64,000 nt of DNA from Variovorax sp. PAMC 28711 (lineage in GTDB: Bacteria; Pseudomonadota; Gammaproteobacteria; Burkholderiales; Burkholderiaceae_C), in assembly GCF_001577265.1 (NCBI RefSeq), contig NZ_CP014517.1, forward strand, positions 1,169,001 through 1,233,000, given 5' to 3'. The notes under the pieces were generated by a model. The model did not search any database and was not told where the DNA came from. It saw only the letters and a list, made by a program, of their open reading frames with translations. Below are positions 9,097-18,467 of the stretch, in pieces (position 1 is the stretch's first letter; each line of letters begins with the position of its first letter). A program made the translations under genes and the position numbers.

Positions 9097-9996
9097 ATGG
9101 CCGTCTCCCTCGACAACAAGCTCGTCGTCGCGATCTCCTCGCGCGCCCTCTTCAATCTCGAAGAAGAAAACAAGCTGTTCGATTCCGGCGATGCCGAGGG
9201 CTACATGAAGCTGCAGTTCGAGCGGCTCAACGTGCCTGCGCAGCCCGGCATCGCGTATTCGCTGGTGCAGAAGCTCTTGCGCTTCAACGGCGACGGGGTC
9301 GAGCGCGTGGAGGTGGTGATCCTGTCGCGCAACGATCCGGTCTCGGGCATGCGCATCTTCAAGTCGAGCGTGGCAGCCGACATCAAGCTGCAGCGCGGCG
9401 TGTTCACGCAGGGGCGTCCGCCCTACGGCTACCTCCGGCCGCTGGGCGCGCACCTGTTCCTGTCGGTCAACGCCGAAGACGTGCGCGAAGCACTGGTCGC
9501 CGGCTTCCCCGCGGCACGCGTGCTGGTCGAGTCGGTGAAGGCGAGCGACGCCTATCCAAACGAGGTGCGCATCGCCTTCGACGGCGACGCGGTACTGTTC
9601 AGCGACGAGGCCGAGCGCGTGTTCCAGGCCGAAGGGCTCGACGCGTTCCAGGCGCACGAGTCGAGCAAGGCCGAATTGCCGCTGCCTGAAGGCCCGTTCA
9701 AGCCATTGCTCGCGGCCTTGCACCGCCTCCAGCAGGCGGGCAATGCCGACATGCGCATCCGCACCGCGCTGGTCACCGCGCGCAGCGCGCCGGCCCACGA
9801 GCGCGCGATCCGCACGCTCATGAAATGGAATATCCGGGTCGACGAGGCGATGTTCCTCGGCGGCTTGCCGAAAGGCGAGTTCCTTCGCGAATTCGAGCCC
9901 GACTTCTTCTTCGATGACCAGACCGGTCACGTCGATGCGGCAGCGCGTCACGTGCCTTCGGGCCACGTCTCCAGCGGCGTCAGCAATCCGCGCTGA
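9097..9996 (+). CDS. Cytosolic 5'-nucleotidase
   Basis: This 299-residue protein belongs to the cytosolic 5'-nucleotidase family related to eukaryotic cN-I (Pfam 5_nucleotid, PF06189). Such enzymes dephosphorylate nucleoside monophosphates. Supporting segments are KLVVAISSRALFNLEEEN at the start, the VILSRNDP segment, the IAFDGDAVLFSDEAE acidic motif and the late FFFDDQTGHVD motif, which fit a HAD-like active site. It starts 4 bp after gspF and may be co-transcribed with it, although it has no known role in secretion. Confidence 0.88.
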   Translation: MAVSLDNKLVVAISSRALFNLEEENKLFDSGDAEGYMKLQFERLNVPAQPGIAYSLVQKLLRFNGDGVERVEVVILSRNDPVSGMRIFKSSVAADIKLQRGVFTQGRPPYGYLRPLGAHLFLSVNAEDVREALVAGFPAARVLVESVKASDAYPNEVRIAFDGDAVLFSDEAERVFQAEGLDAFQAHESSKAELPLPEGPFKPLLAALHRLQQAGNADMRIRTALVTARSAPAHERAIRTLMKWNIRVDEAMFLGGLPKGEFLREFEPDFFFDDQTGHVDAAARHVPSGHVSSGVSNPR

Positions 9997-11388
<1,392 letters not shown>

Positions 11389-11402
11389 GGCGCACGGGTT
11401 TC

Positions 11403-11436
11403 AGCGTCGCCTAAGGCTGGGCAGGCCGGCGACGCT
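11403..11436. repeat. Inverted repeat after argG
   Basis: Perfect 9-bp arms, AGCGTCGCC (11403-11411) and GGCGACGCT (11428-11436), flank a 16-base spacer 14 bp after the argG stop. It may stabilise the argG transcript end. No T-run follows, so it does not look like an intrinsic terminator. Confidence 0.4.
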
Positions 11437-11483
11437 ACGATGACCGCCATGCGCGCGCTGGGCGCGCTCCACGATGGCGGTCC

Positions 11484-13286
11484 ATGTCTTCTTCAGCCCT
11501 TGCAGATTCCTCAGCCGCACCCGCGCCCGCGCGGTCGTTTCTCGACACGCTGCGCCGCATCGGCCGGCTCGCGGCGCCCTACTTCCGCTCCGACGAGAAA
11601 TGGAAGGCGCGGGCGCTGCTCATCGCGATCGTCGCGCTCAACCTCGGCTATGTGTACGTGGCCGTGCTCGGCAACCAGTGGTACGGGCGCTTCTACGACG
11701 CGCTGCAAAACAAGGACGCCGCGGTGTTCTGGCGCGAAATCGGCGTGTTCGGCTGGATCGCCTTCGCGAACATCGCGGTGCAGGTGGTCAAGTTCTACCT
11801 GACGCAGCTGCTGCAGGTGCGCTGGCGCGCCTGGATGACGCGCAGCTACCTGAGCCGCTGGCTGGCCGACAAGACCTTCTATCACCTGGAACTCGCCCGC
11901 TACCGGACCGGCACGGGCGCCACGCCCGACAACCCCGACCAGCGCATCCAGGAAGACATGCAGCTCTTCACCGACTACACGGTGACGCTGTCGATGGGCC
12001 TGCTGAACGCGGTGGTGACACTGCTGAGCTTCATCGGCATCCTGTGGGCGCTGTCGGGCGTGGTGCCCGTCACGCTGGGCGGAAGCACCTACAACGTGGT
12101 GGGTTCGATGGTGTGGATCGCGTTGGTCTACTGCATCGTCGGTACCGTGATCACCCACTACATCGGCCGGCCGCTGATCGGCCTCAATTTTCGCCAGCAG
12201 CGCTTCGAAGCCGACTTCCGGCACCACCTCGTGCGGGTGCGTGAATACAGCGAAGCGATTGCGCTCGACAACGGCGAGCCGGTCGAACACCGGCAGCTCG
12301 ACACGCGCTTCGGCAGCGTGCTGAAGAACTACCTGCAGCTCATCAAGCAGCAGAAGAACCTCGTGGGTTTCACCTCGTTCTTCGGACAGGCCGCGGTGAT
12401 TTTTCCGTTCATCGTGGCCGCGCCGCGCTTCTTTTCCGGCGCGATCCAGCTGGGTCAGCTGATGCAGATCTCGTCGGCCTTTGGCAAGGTGCAGGACTCG
12501 CTCAGCTGGTTCGTCGACAACTACGACCGCGTGGCGGTGTGGCGCGCCACCACCGACCGGCTGACCAGCTTCGACGACGCGATGCGGGCCCATGCCGAAA
12601 CGAAGATCGAGTTGGCGCGCACGCCGTCCGCACAGCTGCAAAGCGACGACCTGACGGTCGCCTTGCCCGATGGCCAGGTGCTGCTGGCCGACACGGCGCT
12701 TGCGGTGCATCCCGGCGACACGGTGCTGCTCCAGGGCCCGTCGGGCAGTGGCAAGTCGACCCTGTTCCGCTCGTTCGCCGGCATCTGGCCTTTCGCGCGC
12801 GGGCATGTGACGGTGCCGGGCAACGCGATGTTCATTCCGCAGCGCCCGTATGTGCCGGACGGCACGTTGCGCGACGCGTTGGCCTATCCGAATCCGACGT
12901 CCGACTACAGCGACGAGGCGCTCAAGCAGGCGCTGACCGACGCGCTGCTGCCGCAGCTTGCAAGCCGCCTGGACGACAGCGACGCCTGGAGCCAGAAGCT
13001 GTCGGGCGGCGAGCAGCAGCGCCTCGCGATCGCCCGGGTGTTGCTCAAGAAACCGATGTGGCTCTTCGCCGACGAGGCGACCAGCGCACTCGATGCAGCG
13101 GCCGAGAACACCTTGTACAAGCGACTCGCCGCGTCCGTGCAATCGGCGGGCGGCGCGATGGTGTCGATTGCGCACCGGGCGGCGGTCGCAGAACACCACC
13201 GCCAACGCTGGGTGCTGGTGCCGCAGCCCGAGGGCGGACCGGCCCGCTACACGCTCAGCAAGGAAAGCGCGCCCGCCTCGGCTTGA
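11484..13286 (+). CDS. ABC transporter of the SbmA/BacA-YddA type, fused membrane and ATPase domains
   Basis: This 600-residue half-transporter has an N-terminal membrane domain of the ABC_membrane_2 (SbmA/BacA-like) family, about residues 30-330, with the characteristic WYGRFYDALQNKD motif. A C-terminal ATPase domain follows, with Walker A GPSGSGKST (near residue 418), signature LSGGEQQR and Walker B WLFADEATSALD. Relatives import peptides, cobalamin or long-chain acyl compounds, and the substrate here cannot be read from sequence. It is convergent with the GH16-like lipoprotein gene. Confidence 0.88.
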   Translation: MSSSALADSSAAPAPARSFLDTLRRIGRLAAPYFRSDEKWKARALLIAIVALNLGYVYVAVLGNQWYGRFYDALQNKDAAVFWREIGVFGWIAFANIAVQVVKFYLTQLLQVRWRAWMTRSYLSRWLADKTFYHLELARYRTGTGATPDNPDQRIQEDMQLFTDYTVTLSMGLLNAVVTLLSFIGILWALSGVVPVTLGGSTYNVVGSMVWIALVYCIVGTVITHYIGRPLIGLNFRQQRFEADFRHHLVRVREYSEAIALDNGEPVEHRQLDTRFGSVLKNYLQLIKQQKNLVGFTSFFGQAAVIFPFIVAAPRFFSGAIQLGQLMQISSAFGKVQDSLSWFVDNYDRVAVWRATTDRLTSFDDAMRAHAETKIELARTPSAQLQSDDLTVALPDGQVLLADTALAVHPGDTVLLQGPSGSGKSTLFRSFAGIWPFARGHVTVPGNAMFIPQRPYVPDGTLRDALAYPNPTSDYSDEALKQALTDALLPQLASRLDDSDAWSQKLSGGEQQRLAIARVLLKKPMWLFADEATSALDAAAENTLYKRLAASVQSAGGAMVSIAHRAAVAEHHRQRWVLVPQPEGGPARYTLSKESAPASA

Positions 13287-13301
13287 TCGCTGGGCCGGGC
13301 C

Positions 13302-14303
13302 TCAGTTCGGCACGAAGGCCCGAAAGCGCTCCACGATCATCTCGTACGGCTTGTTCTTGCCGTGACTCTGCGCATCGAGCAGCAGGTAGAAATTCTGCTT
13401 TCGTGCGACCTCGGGCACAAAAGGCGCGCCCGCCTCGTTGATGTACTGGCCGTCCAGCCACCAGGTGACCTTGAGCGTCTTGGGGTCGAACGCGGCGGCG
13501 AAGTTGTGCGTTTTGCTCCGATCGAGCGCCGCCGGGCCGAGCACCTGATAAGGATTGCGGTTCGACGCGTAATTCGGCCAGACGCCCGTCCAGCTGTGCA
13601 CCGTGCCGAGCCAGCCCGGTGCGTAGCCGCCCTCGTCGACGTCGAGCTCCATCCACCGCTCGAAGCCCGGCGGGTCACCGGGGTACTTGTCGTCCTGCTT
13701 GCCGTTGTGCTCGATCGGCATCACCCACACGGCCGGGAAGTAGTCGGGATCGTTGCCCGACAAACGAACGTCGAATTCCACATAGAACCCCGCACTGCCC
13801 GGCAACAGCGGCAAGGCGCCGGTGCCATCCAGCGGCGACACCGTGGCCACGCCAGCGCCCTGCCGAATGATCAACGCGTTCCCGGTGGTGCCGTAAGCGC
13901 CGGGTGCGGCACGGTTGTTGGACCACCAATGGCCGTCGTACAGCGGGAATTTGCCCTTGCCGTCCAGAGAGACTTGCGCAGCCGTCGGGCAGGTGTTGAT
14001 CACATTCTTCGTATAGCCGAGCGCGCGCGCGCCTGAAGGAATGTCGGTGGCTGCACACGCGCCCGTGCCGACGGCGGCCGGCTGGATGGCCGTTGCGGCC
14101 GAAGCCGGCGCCGCGGCTGGCGCCGGTGCCGCGGCCGGGGCGGGTGCCGGGGCGGGTGTCGCGGCCGCTGTGGCGGGCGCAGGGGCAGGCGCGATGAGCC
14201 CGACGGGGAAGCCGGATGAGCCGCCACCGCCCCCCCCACCACCGCAAGCGGTCAGAACAATGCCGAGCGAAGCCATGGGGAAAACCAGCCGAGACGATCG
14301 CAT
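13302..14303 (-). CDS. Lipoprotein with a GH16-like glycosidase domain
   Basis: A 333-residue predicted lipoprotein. The signal ends in LTAC with lipidated Cys20, followed by a poly-Gly stretch and an Ala/Pro-rich linker (about residues 35-75). The C-terminal 250 residues resemble the concanavalin-like fold of family 16 glycoside hydrolases, including WMELDVDEGG, which matches the catalytic pattern ExDxxE. The substrate (for example laminarin, agar or another beta-glucan) is unknown. The start is supported by a GGAG 5 bases before the ATG. Other concanavalin-fold families such as polysaccharide lyases are possible. Confidence 0.7.
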   Translation of the reverse strand: MRSSRLVFPMASLGIVLTACGGGGGGGGSSGFPVGLIAPAPAPATAAATPAPAPAPAAAPAPAAAPASAATAIQPAAVGTGACAATDIPSGARALGYTKNVINTCPTAAQVSLDGKGKFPLYDGHWWSNNRAAPGAYGTTGNALIIRQGAGVATVSPLDGTGALPLLPGSAGFYVEFDVRLSGNDPDYFPAVWVMPIEHNGKQDDKYPGDPPGFERWMELDVDEGGYAPGWLGTVHSWTGVWPNYASNRNPYQVLGPAALDRSKTHNFAAAFDPKTLKVTWWLDGQYINEAGAPFVPEVARKQNFYLLLDAQSHGKNKPYEMIVERFRAFVPN

Positions 14304-14440
14304 AAAACTCCAGTTGATGCATGCACCCTTTTGACTTACAGGTCAGGGTTTCAGTGAAAAGGTGTAGGACAACAGCCTGAAGCTACCGTCGCCGAACCCG
14401 ATTCTGGGGCACGAAATAACGTAAATACGCTACCAATGCA

Positions 14441-15145
14441 TCAACTTACAGCCTGATACCTGTCCCAACCGCGCTGGCGCAAATCGCAGGCGGGGCATTG
14501 ACCGCAGCCGTAACCCCACGCGTGGCGGTGCGTGCGATCGCCGAGGTAGCAGGTGTGGGTGTCCTCGACGATCAGTTCGATCAGCGGGTCGCCGCCCAGC
14601 CGATGCGCCAGTTGCCAGGTCTCGGCCTTGTCGATCCACATGAGCGGCGTCTCGATGACCAGGCGGCGCTCGAGCCCCAGCGACAGCGCCAGCTGCATCG
14701 CCTTCATGGTGTCGTCGCGGCAGTCCGGGTAGCCGGAGAAGTCGGTTTCGCAGACGCCGGTGACGATGACCTGCAGACCCCGCCGGTAGGCGAGCGCGCC
14801 GGCCAGCGTGAGGAACAGCAGGTTGCGACCCGGCACAAAGGTGTTGGGCAGTCCGTCGGCCTGCATGGCGAAGGCGACCTCTTCGGTGAGCGATGACCCG
14901 CCGAGCTGGTGCAGCGCATCGACCGTCAGCAGGTGGTCTTCGCCCAACCGGGGCGCCCATGCGGGAAAGCGCTCGCGCAGGGCAGCCAGCACCTTCGTGC
15001 GGGCATCGAGTTCGATCCGGTGGCGCTGGCCGTAGTCGAAGCCCAGTGTCTCCACCCGCTGGTATTTGGTGAGCGCTTCGGCCAGGCAGGTGGTCGAGTC
15101 CTGGCCTCCGGAAAAGAGGACGAGGGCGGTGGTGTGCATCGGCAT
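14441..15145 (-). CDS. queC: 7-cyano-7-deazaguanine (preQ0) synthase QueC
   Basis: QueC converts 7-carboxy-7-deazaguanine to preQ0 with ATP and ammonia, a step in queuosine biosynthesis. The 234-residue product has the PP-loop [11 protein letters not shown] at its start and DFSGYPDCR in the middle. The zinc site near the end is formed by [22 protein letters not shown]. The ATG at 15145 was preferred to the in-frame start at 15184, which adds an unrelated basic tail; an ATG at 15139 is also possible. No preQ1-type riboswitch was recognised upstream. Confidence 0.95.
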   Translation of the reverse strand: MPMHTTALVLFSGGQDSTTCLAEALTKYQRVETLGFDYGQRHRIELDARTKVLAALRERFPAWAPRLGEDHLLTVDALHQLGGSSLTEEVAFAMQADGLPNTFVPGRNLLFLTLAGALAYRRGLQVIVTGVCETDFSGYPDCRDDTMKAMQLALSLGLERRLVIETPLMWIDKAETWQLAHRLGGDPLIELIVEDTHTCYLGDRTHRHAWGYGCGQCPACDLRQRGWDRYQAVS

Positions 15146-15247
15146 TTTTTGCGATCGGCAAGCGGCTGTGCGGTGAGCGGCCACGGGGTCGTAGGTGAAG
15201 CGCGCGATTTTCGCAGCAGCCCAGGCGCCGCCGATACGATGCCGCGC

Positions 15248-15658
15248 ATGACCACCAAATACCTCGTTGCCTGGGCCGCCACTTTCATCGTGATGCTGGC
15301 CATCGATCTGCTCTGGCTCGGCGTGATCGCCAAGTCTTACTACCAGCAGGCCATGGGCACCCTGATGTCGCCCGAACCACGACTTGGCGTGGCGGCGCTG
15401 TTCTACCTCATGTACCCGGTCGGCCTCACGATTTTCGCGGTCACGCCGGGCGTGGCGGCCGACAGCGTCGCGCGCGCGGCGGTCCTGGGCGCCCTCTTCG
15501 GCCTCTTCGCCTATGCGACCTACGACCTCACCAACCTCGCGGTGGTGCGCGACTGGCCCGTGACGCTGTCCTTCGTCGACATGGCCTGGGGGACCTTCGC
15601 AAGCGCGGTGGCATCGGCCGCCGGCGCGTATGCGATACGCTGGTTCGCCTCGCGCTGA
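15248..15658 (+). CDS. DUF2177 family integral membrane protein
   Basis: A 136-residue hydrophobic protein of the DUF2177 family with about four membrane helices. The first, about residues 5-27, contains [20 protein letters not shown]. The motif [14 protein letters not shown] near residue 90 is conserved in the family. Its function is not established. The ATG at 15248 gives MTTKYLVAW; an ATG 9 bases upstream is an alternative. It diverges from queC and converges with the DUF1854 gene. Confidence 0.85.
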   Translation: MTTKYLVAWAATFIVMLAIDLLWLGVIAKSYYQQAMGTLMSPEPRLGVAALFYLMYPVGLTIFAVTPGVAADSVARAAVLGALFGLFAYATYDLTNLAVVRDWPVTLSFVDMAWGTFASAVASAAGAYAIRWFASR

Positions 15659-15673
15659 GGCACCACCGGCGGT

Positions 15674-16138
15674 TCAGAGGAAGCGTTCGAGCAACTTGCG
15701 CGAGCCGCGGTCCAGCGCCTTGACGTCGGGAATGCGGAACTGAACGCCGTGCGCGGTGGCGATCAACAGCGCGCCGCCTTCGAGCCGGCGGATGTCTTCC
15801 TCGGCCTTCAGCACGAAGCGCGTGTCGCCGCGGTCGGTGCTGATGGTCCAGGTGCTCGGCACGCCGAAACTCGACACCGCGTGCAGTCGCTTCAGCGTCG
15901 GCGCGAAGTCGCGCACCGCGAGGTCTTCCGTCAACAGCGCGCGCGCGTCGGCGGAGAGGTCGTCGAGCCGTTCGAGCCAGACGAGCTCCTTGCCTTCGGG
16001 GCCGACCAGCGACATGCCCGCATCGGGCGCCGTCAGCGGAAACGCGCGGACCGGCACGATGCCCACATGGCGACGGCCTTCGGCATCGGTCAGCACGAGC
16101 TGGCCGAAAGGGTCGCGTTCGATCTTGAAGTCGACCAT
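15674..16138 (-). CDS. Cyanophycin-associated DUF1854 protein
   Basis: A 154-residue DUF1854 protein of the type repeatedly found next to cyanophycin synthetase genes in betaproteobacteria. It is soluble, without signal or membrane segments, and contains PFGQLVLTDAEGRRHVGIVPVRAFPLTAPD and EGKELVWLERLDDL. Its start shares one base with the stop of the upstream ABC transporter gene (TGATG), so the two are coupled. The function is unknown. Genomic association suggests a role with the transporter in cyanophycin or dipeptide handling. Confidence 0.85.
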   Translation of the reverse strand: MVDFKIERDPFGQLVLTDAEGRRHVGIVPVRAFPLTAPDAGMSLVGPEGKELVWLERLDDLSADARALLTEDLAVRDFAPTLKRLHAVSSFGVPSTWTISTDRGDTRFVLKAEEDIRRLEGGALLIATAHGVQFRIPDVKALDRGSRKLLERFL

Positions 16139-18417
16139 CAGGCTTCTCCCGCGGGGTGCGCCGCATGGTTGCTCAGGGCGACGGCCACGCCGATGCGTTC
16201 GGCCGCCATCGATCCTGCCATCGGATCGTCGTCCACCTGGCGCAGCTGCGCCTGGTAGAGCCGCCAGTAGGCGCCCTGCTTGTCCATCAGCGCGTCGTGC
16301 GGGCCGACCTCGACGATCTCGCCGCGGTCCATCACGACCAGCCGGTCGGCCTTGCGCAGCGTCGACAGCCGGTGCGCGATGGCGATGGTGGTGCGGCCCT
16401 TCACGAGGTTGTCGAGCGCCTTCTGGATTTCCTTCTCAGTCTCGGTGTCGACCGCGGACGTGGCCTCGTCGAGGATCAGGATGCGCGGGTCGATCAGCAG
16501 CGCGCGCGCGATGCTGATGCGCTGACGCTCGCCGCCCGACAGCCCCTGCCCGCGCTCGCCGACCAGCGAGTCGTAGCCATGCGCAAGGCGCAGGATGAAG
16601 TCGTGCGCATGCGCGGCGCGTGCCGCGGCGACGATTTCTTCGCGCGTGGCGTCAGGCTTGCCGTAGGCGATGTTCTGCGCGATGGTGCCGAAGAACAGGA
16701 AGGGCTCCTGCAGCACCAGCCCGACGTGGCGCCGGTAGTCGGCCACGGCGAAGCGGCGGATGTCGGTGCCGTCGACCTTGATGGCGCCGTCGGTCACATC
16801 GTAGAAGCGGCAGATCAGGTTGACCAGCGTGCTCTTGCCCGAGCCGCTGTGGCCGACCAGCCCGATCATCTCGCCGGGCTCGATGACGAGGTCGAGGTCG
16901 CGGATGACGGCGCGCGAGCCGTAGCGGAAGCCCACGTCCTTCATCTCGATGCGGCCCGTCAGGCGCTCGACCTTTACCGGGTGCGCCGGCTCGGGCACGT
17001 TGCTCACATGGTCGAGGATGTCGAAGATGCGCTTGGCGCCGGACGCGGCCTTCTGCGTGACCGACACGATGCGGCTCATCGAATCGAGCCGCGTGTAGAA
17101 GCGCCCGATGTACGCGATGAAGGCGGTGAGCACACCCACGGTGATGCGTCCGCGCGCCACCTGCCAGATGCCGAAGCCCCAGACCACCAGCAAGCCGATT
17201 TCGGTGAGCAGCGACACGCTGGGCGTGAACAGCGACCAGGTCTTGTTGAGCTTGTCGTTGACCTGCAGGTTGTAGGCGTTGGCGGCGTGGAAGCGGTCGG
17301 CCTCGCGCTTTTCCTGCGCGAAGGCCTTGACCACGCGGATGCCGGGAATGGTGTCGGCCAGCACGTTGGTCACCTCGCTCCACACCCGGTCGATCTTCTC
17401 GAAGCCGGTACGCAGCCGGTCGCGCACCACGTGGATCATCCAGGCGATGAAGGGCAGCGGCACCAACGTGACGACCGCCAGCAGCGGATTGATCGACACG
17501 AGGATGACGGCGGTCATGACGATCATCAGCACGTCGGTCAAAAAGTCGAGCGCATGCAAGGAGAGGAACACGTTGATGCGGTCGGTCTCCGAGCCGATGC
17601 GCGACATCAGGTCGCCGGTGCGTTTGCCGCCGAAGTAATCGAGCGGCAACGTGAGCAGGTGCTCGTAGGTGGTGGTGCGCAGGTCGGCGCCGATGCGCTC
17701 GGACACCAGCGCCAGCAGGTAGGTGCGTGCCCAGCCCAGCCCCCAGCCGGTGAGCGCAGCCGCCAGCAGGGCCGCGAGGAACATGACCACCTTCTCGATC
17801 GCGATCTGCTGCCCGTTCTGGAACGGGATCAGGATGTCGTCCATCAGCGGGATCGTGAGGTAGGGCGGCACCAGCGTCGCGGCGGTCGACGCCAGCGTGA
17901 GCAGGAAGCCCGCGATCAACTGCTTCCGATACGGCCTGGCGAAGCGGCCGAGCCGCAGCAGCACCCAGGTCGAGGGTGGCGCCTGGCGCTCGGGCTCGCC
18001 GATCGACCCATCGTCCGGGTCGGCCGTTGCTGTCGCTTCTGCGACGCCCGCCGCCTGTTGCGCGAACCGCTTTTGCAAACGCAGCGCGGCGGGCTGGTGG
18101 CCCAGCGTGTAGCGCCATCGCGCCAGCTGGCCGCCGGCGTCCACCAGGTCGAGCGTGCCGACGCCCGCGTGGTCGACCAGTTGCAGGTCCAGGCCCGCGT
18201 CGGCGAGCCGCCACTCGCGCCAGCGGTCGCTGCCGTCGCGCGACAGAATGCGCTGATCGGTCAGTGCGACAACGCCCGAAGAAAACCTCAATTCGGCGTC
18301 GAGGTCAACCGTGAGGGTTGCCAGAACGTTTTCCGCGACTGCGAGCCGGATTTTCAGCGCGTCTGAAATCGCCCCCTCTTCTCCCTCCCGGGCCCCGACT
18401 GGATCGTGATGTTGCAT
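16138..18417 (-). CDS. Cyanophycin-associated ABC transporter with N-terminal PH-like region
   Basis: A 759-residue half-ABC exporter. Residues 1-150 are a soluble extension containing ALTDQRIL and [14 protein letters not shown], which resembles bacterial PH-like domains. Residues 170-480 form a six-helix exporter domain. The ATPase domain has Walker [10 protein letters not shown], signature LSGGERQR, Walker [13 protein letters not shown] and H-loop AIAHRLST. This architecture is known from loci encoding cyanophycin synthetase. It diverges from cphA' with only 50 bp between starts, so the two operons probably share a control region. The substrate is not known. Confidence 0.87.
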   Translation of the reverse strand: MQHHDPVGAREGEEGAISDALKIRLAVAENVLATLTVDLDAELRFSSGVVALTDQRILSRDGSDRWREWRLADAGLDLQLVDHAGVGTLDLVDAGGQLARWRYTLGHQPAALRLQKRFAQQAAGVAEATATADPDDGSIGEPERQAPPSTWVLLRLGRFARPYRKQLIAGFLLTLASTAATLVPPYLTIPLMDDILIPFQNGQQIAIEKVVMFLAALLAAALTGWGLGWARTYLLALVSERIGADLRTTTYEHLLTLPLDYFGGKRTGDLMSRIGSETDRINVFLSLHALDFLTDVLMIVMTAVILVSINPLLAVVTLVPLPFIAWMIHVVRDRLRTGFEKIDRVWSEVTNVLADTIPGIRVVKAFAQEKREADRFHAANAYNLQVNDKLNKTWSLFTPSVSLLTEIGLLVVWGFGIWQVARGRITVGVLTAFIAYIGRFYTRLDSMSRIVSVTQKAASGAKRIFDILDHVSNVPEPAHPVKVERLTGRIEMKDVGFRYGSRAVIRDLDLVIEPGEMIGLVGHSGSGKSTLVNLICRFYDVTDGAIKVDGTDIRRFAVADYRRHVGLVLQEPFLFFGTIAQNIAYGKPDATREEIVAAARAAHAHDFILRLAHGYDSLVGERGQGLSGGERQRISIARALLIDPRILILDEATSAVDTETEKEIQKALDNLVKGRTTIAIAHRLSTLRKADRLVVMDRGEIVEVGPHDALMDKQGAYWRLYQAQLRQVDDDPMAGSMAAERIGVAVALSNHAAHPAGEA

Positions 18418-18467
18418 TGTGTTTATTTGATTTCCTGCCTGGGGGTGAGCGAACCCTTAACGTTTTT

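Noticed and set aside
15146..15247. preQ1 riboswitch before queC
   Set aside because: No AGAGGTTC...ACCCTCTA-like core or A-rich tail could be found in the short divergent gap.
16156..18366. 736-codon plus-strand frame opposite the ABC transporter
   Set aside because: The minus-strand transporter has clear Walker motifs; the other frame is an Arg/His/Asp-rich shadow.
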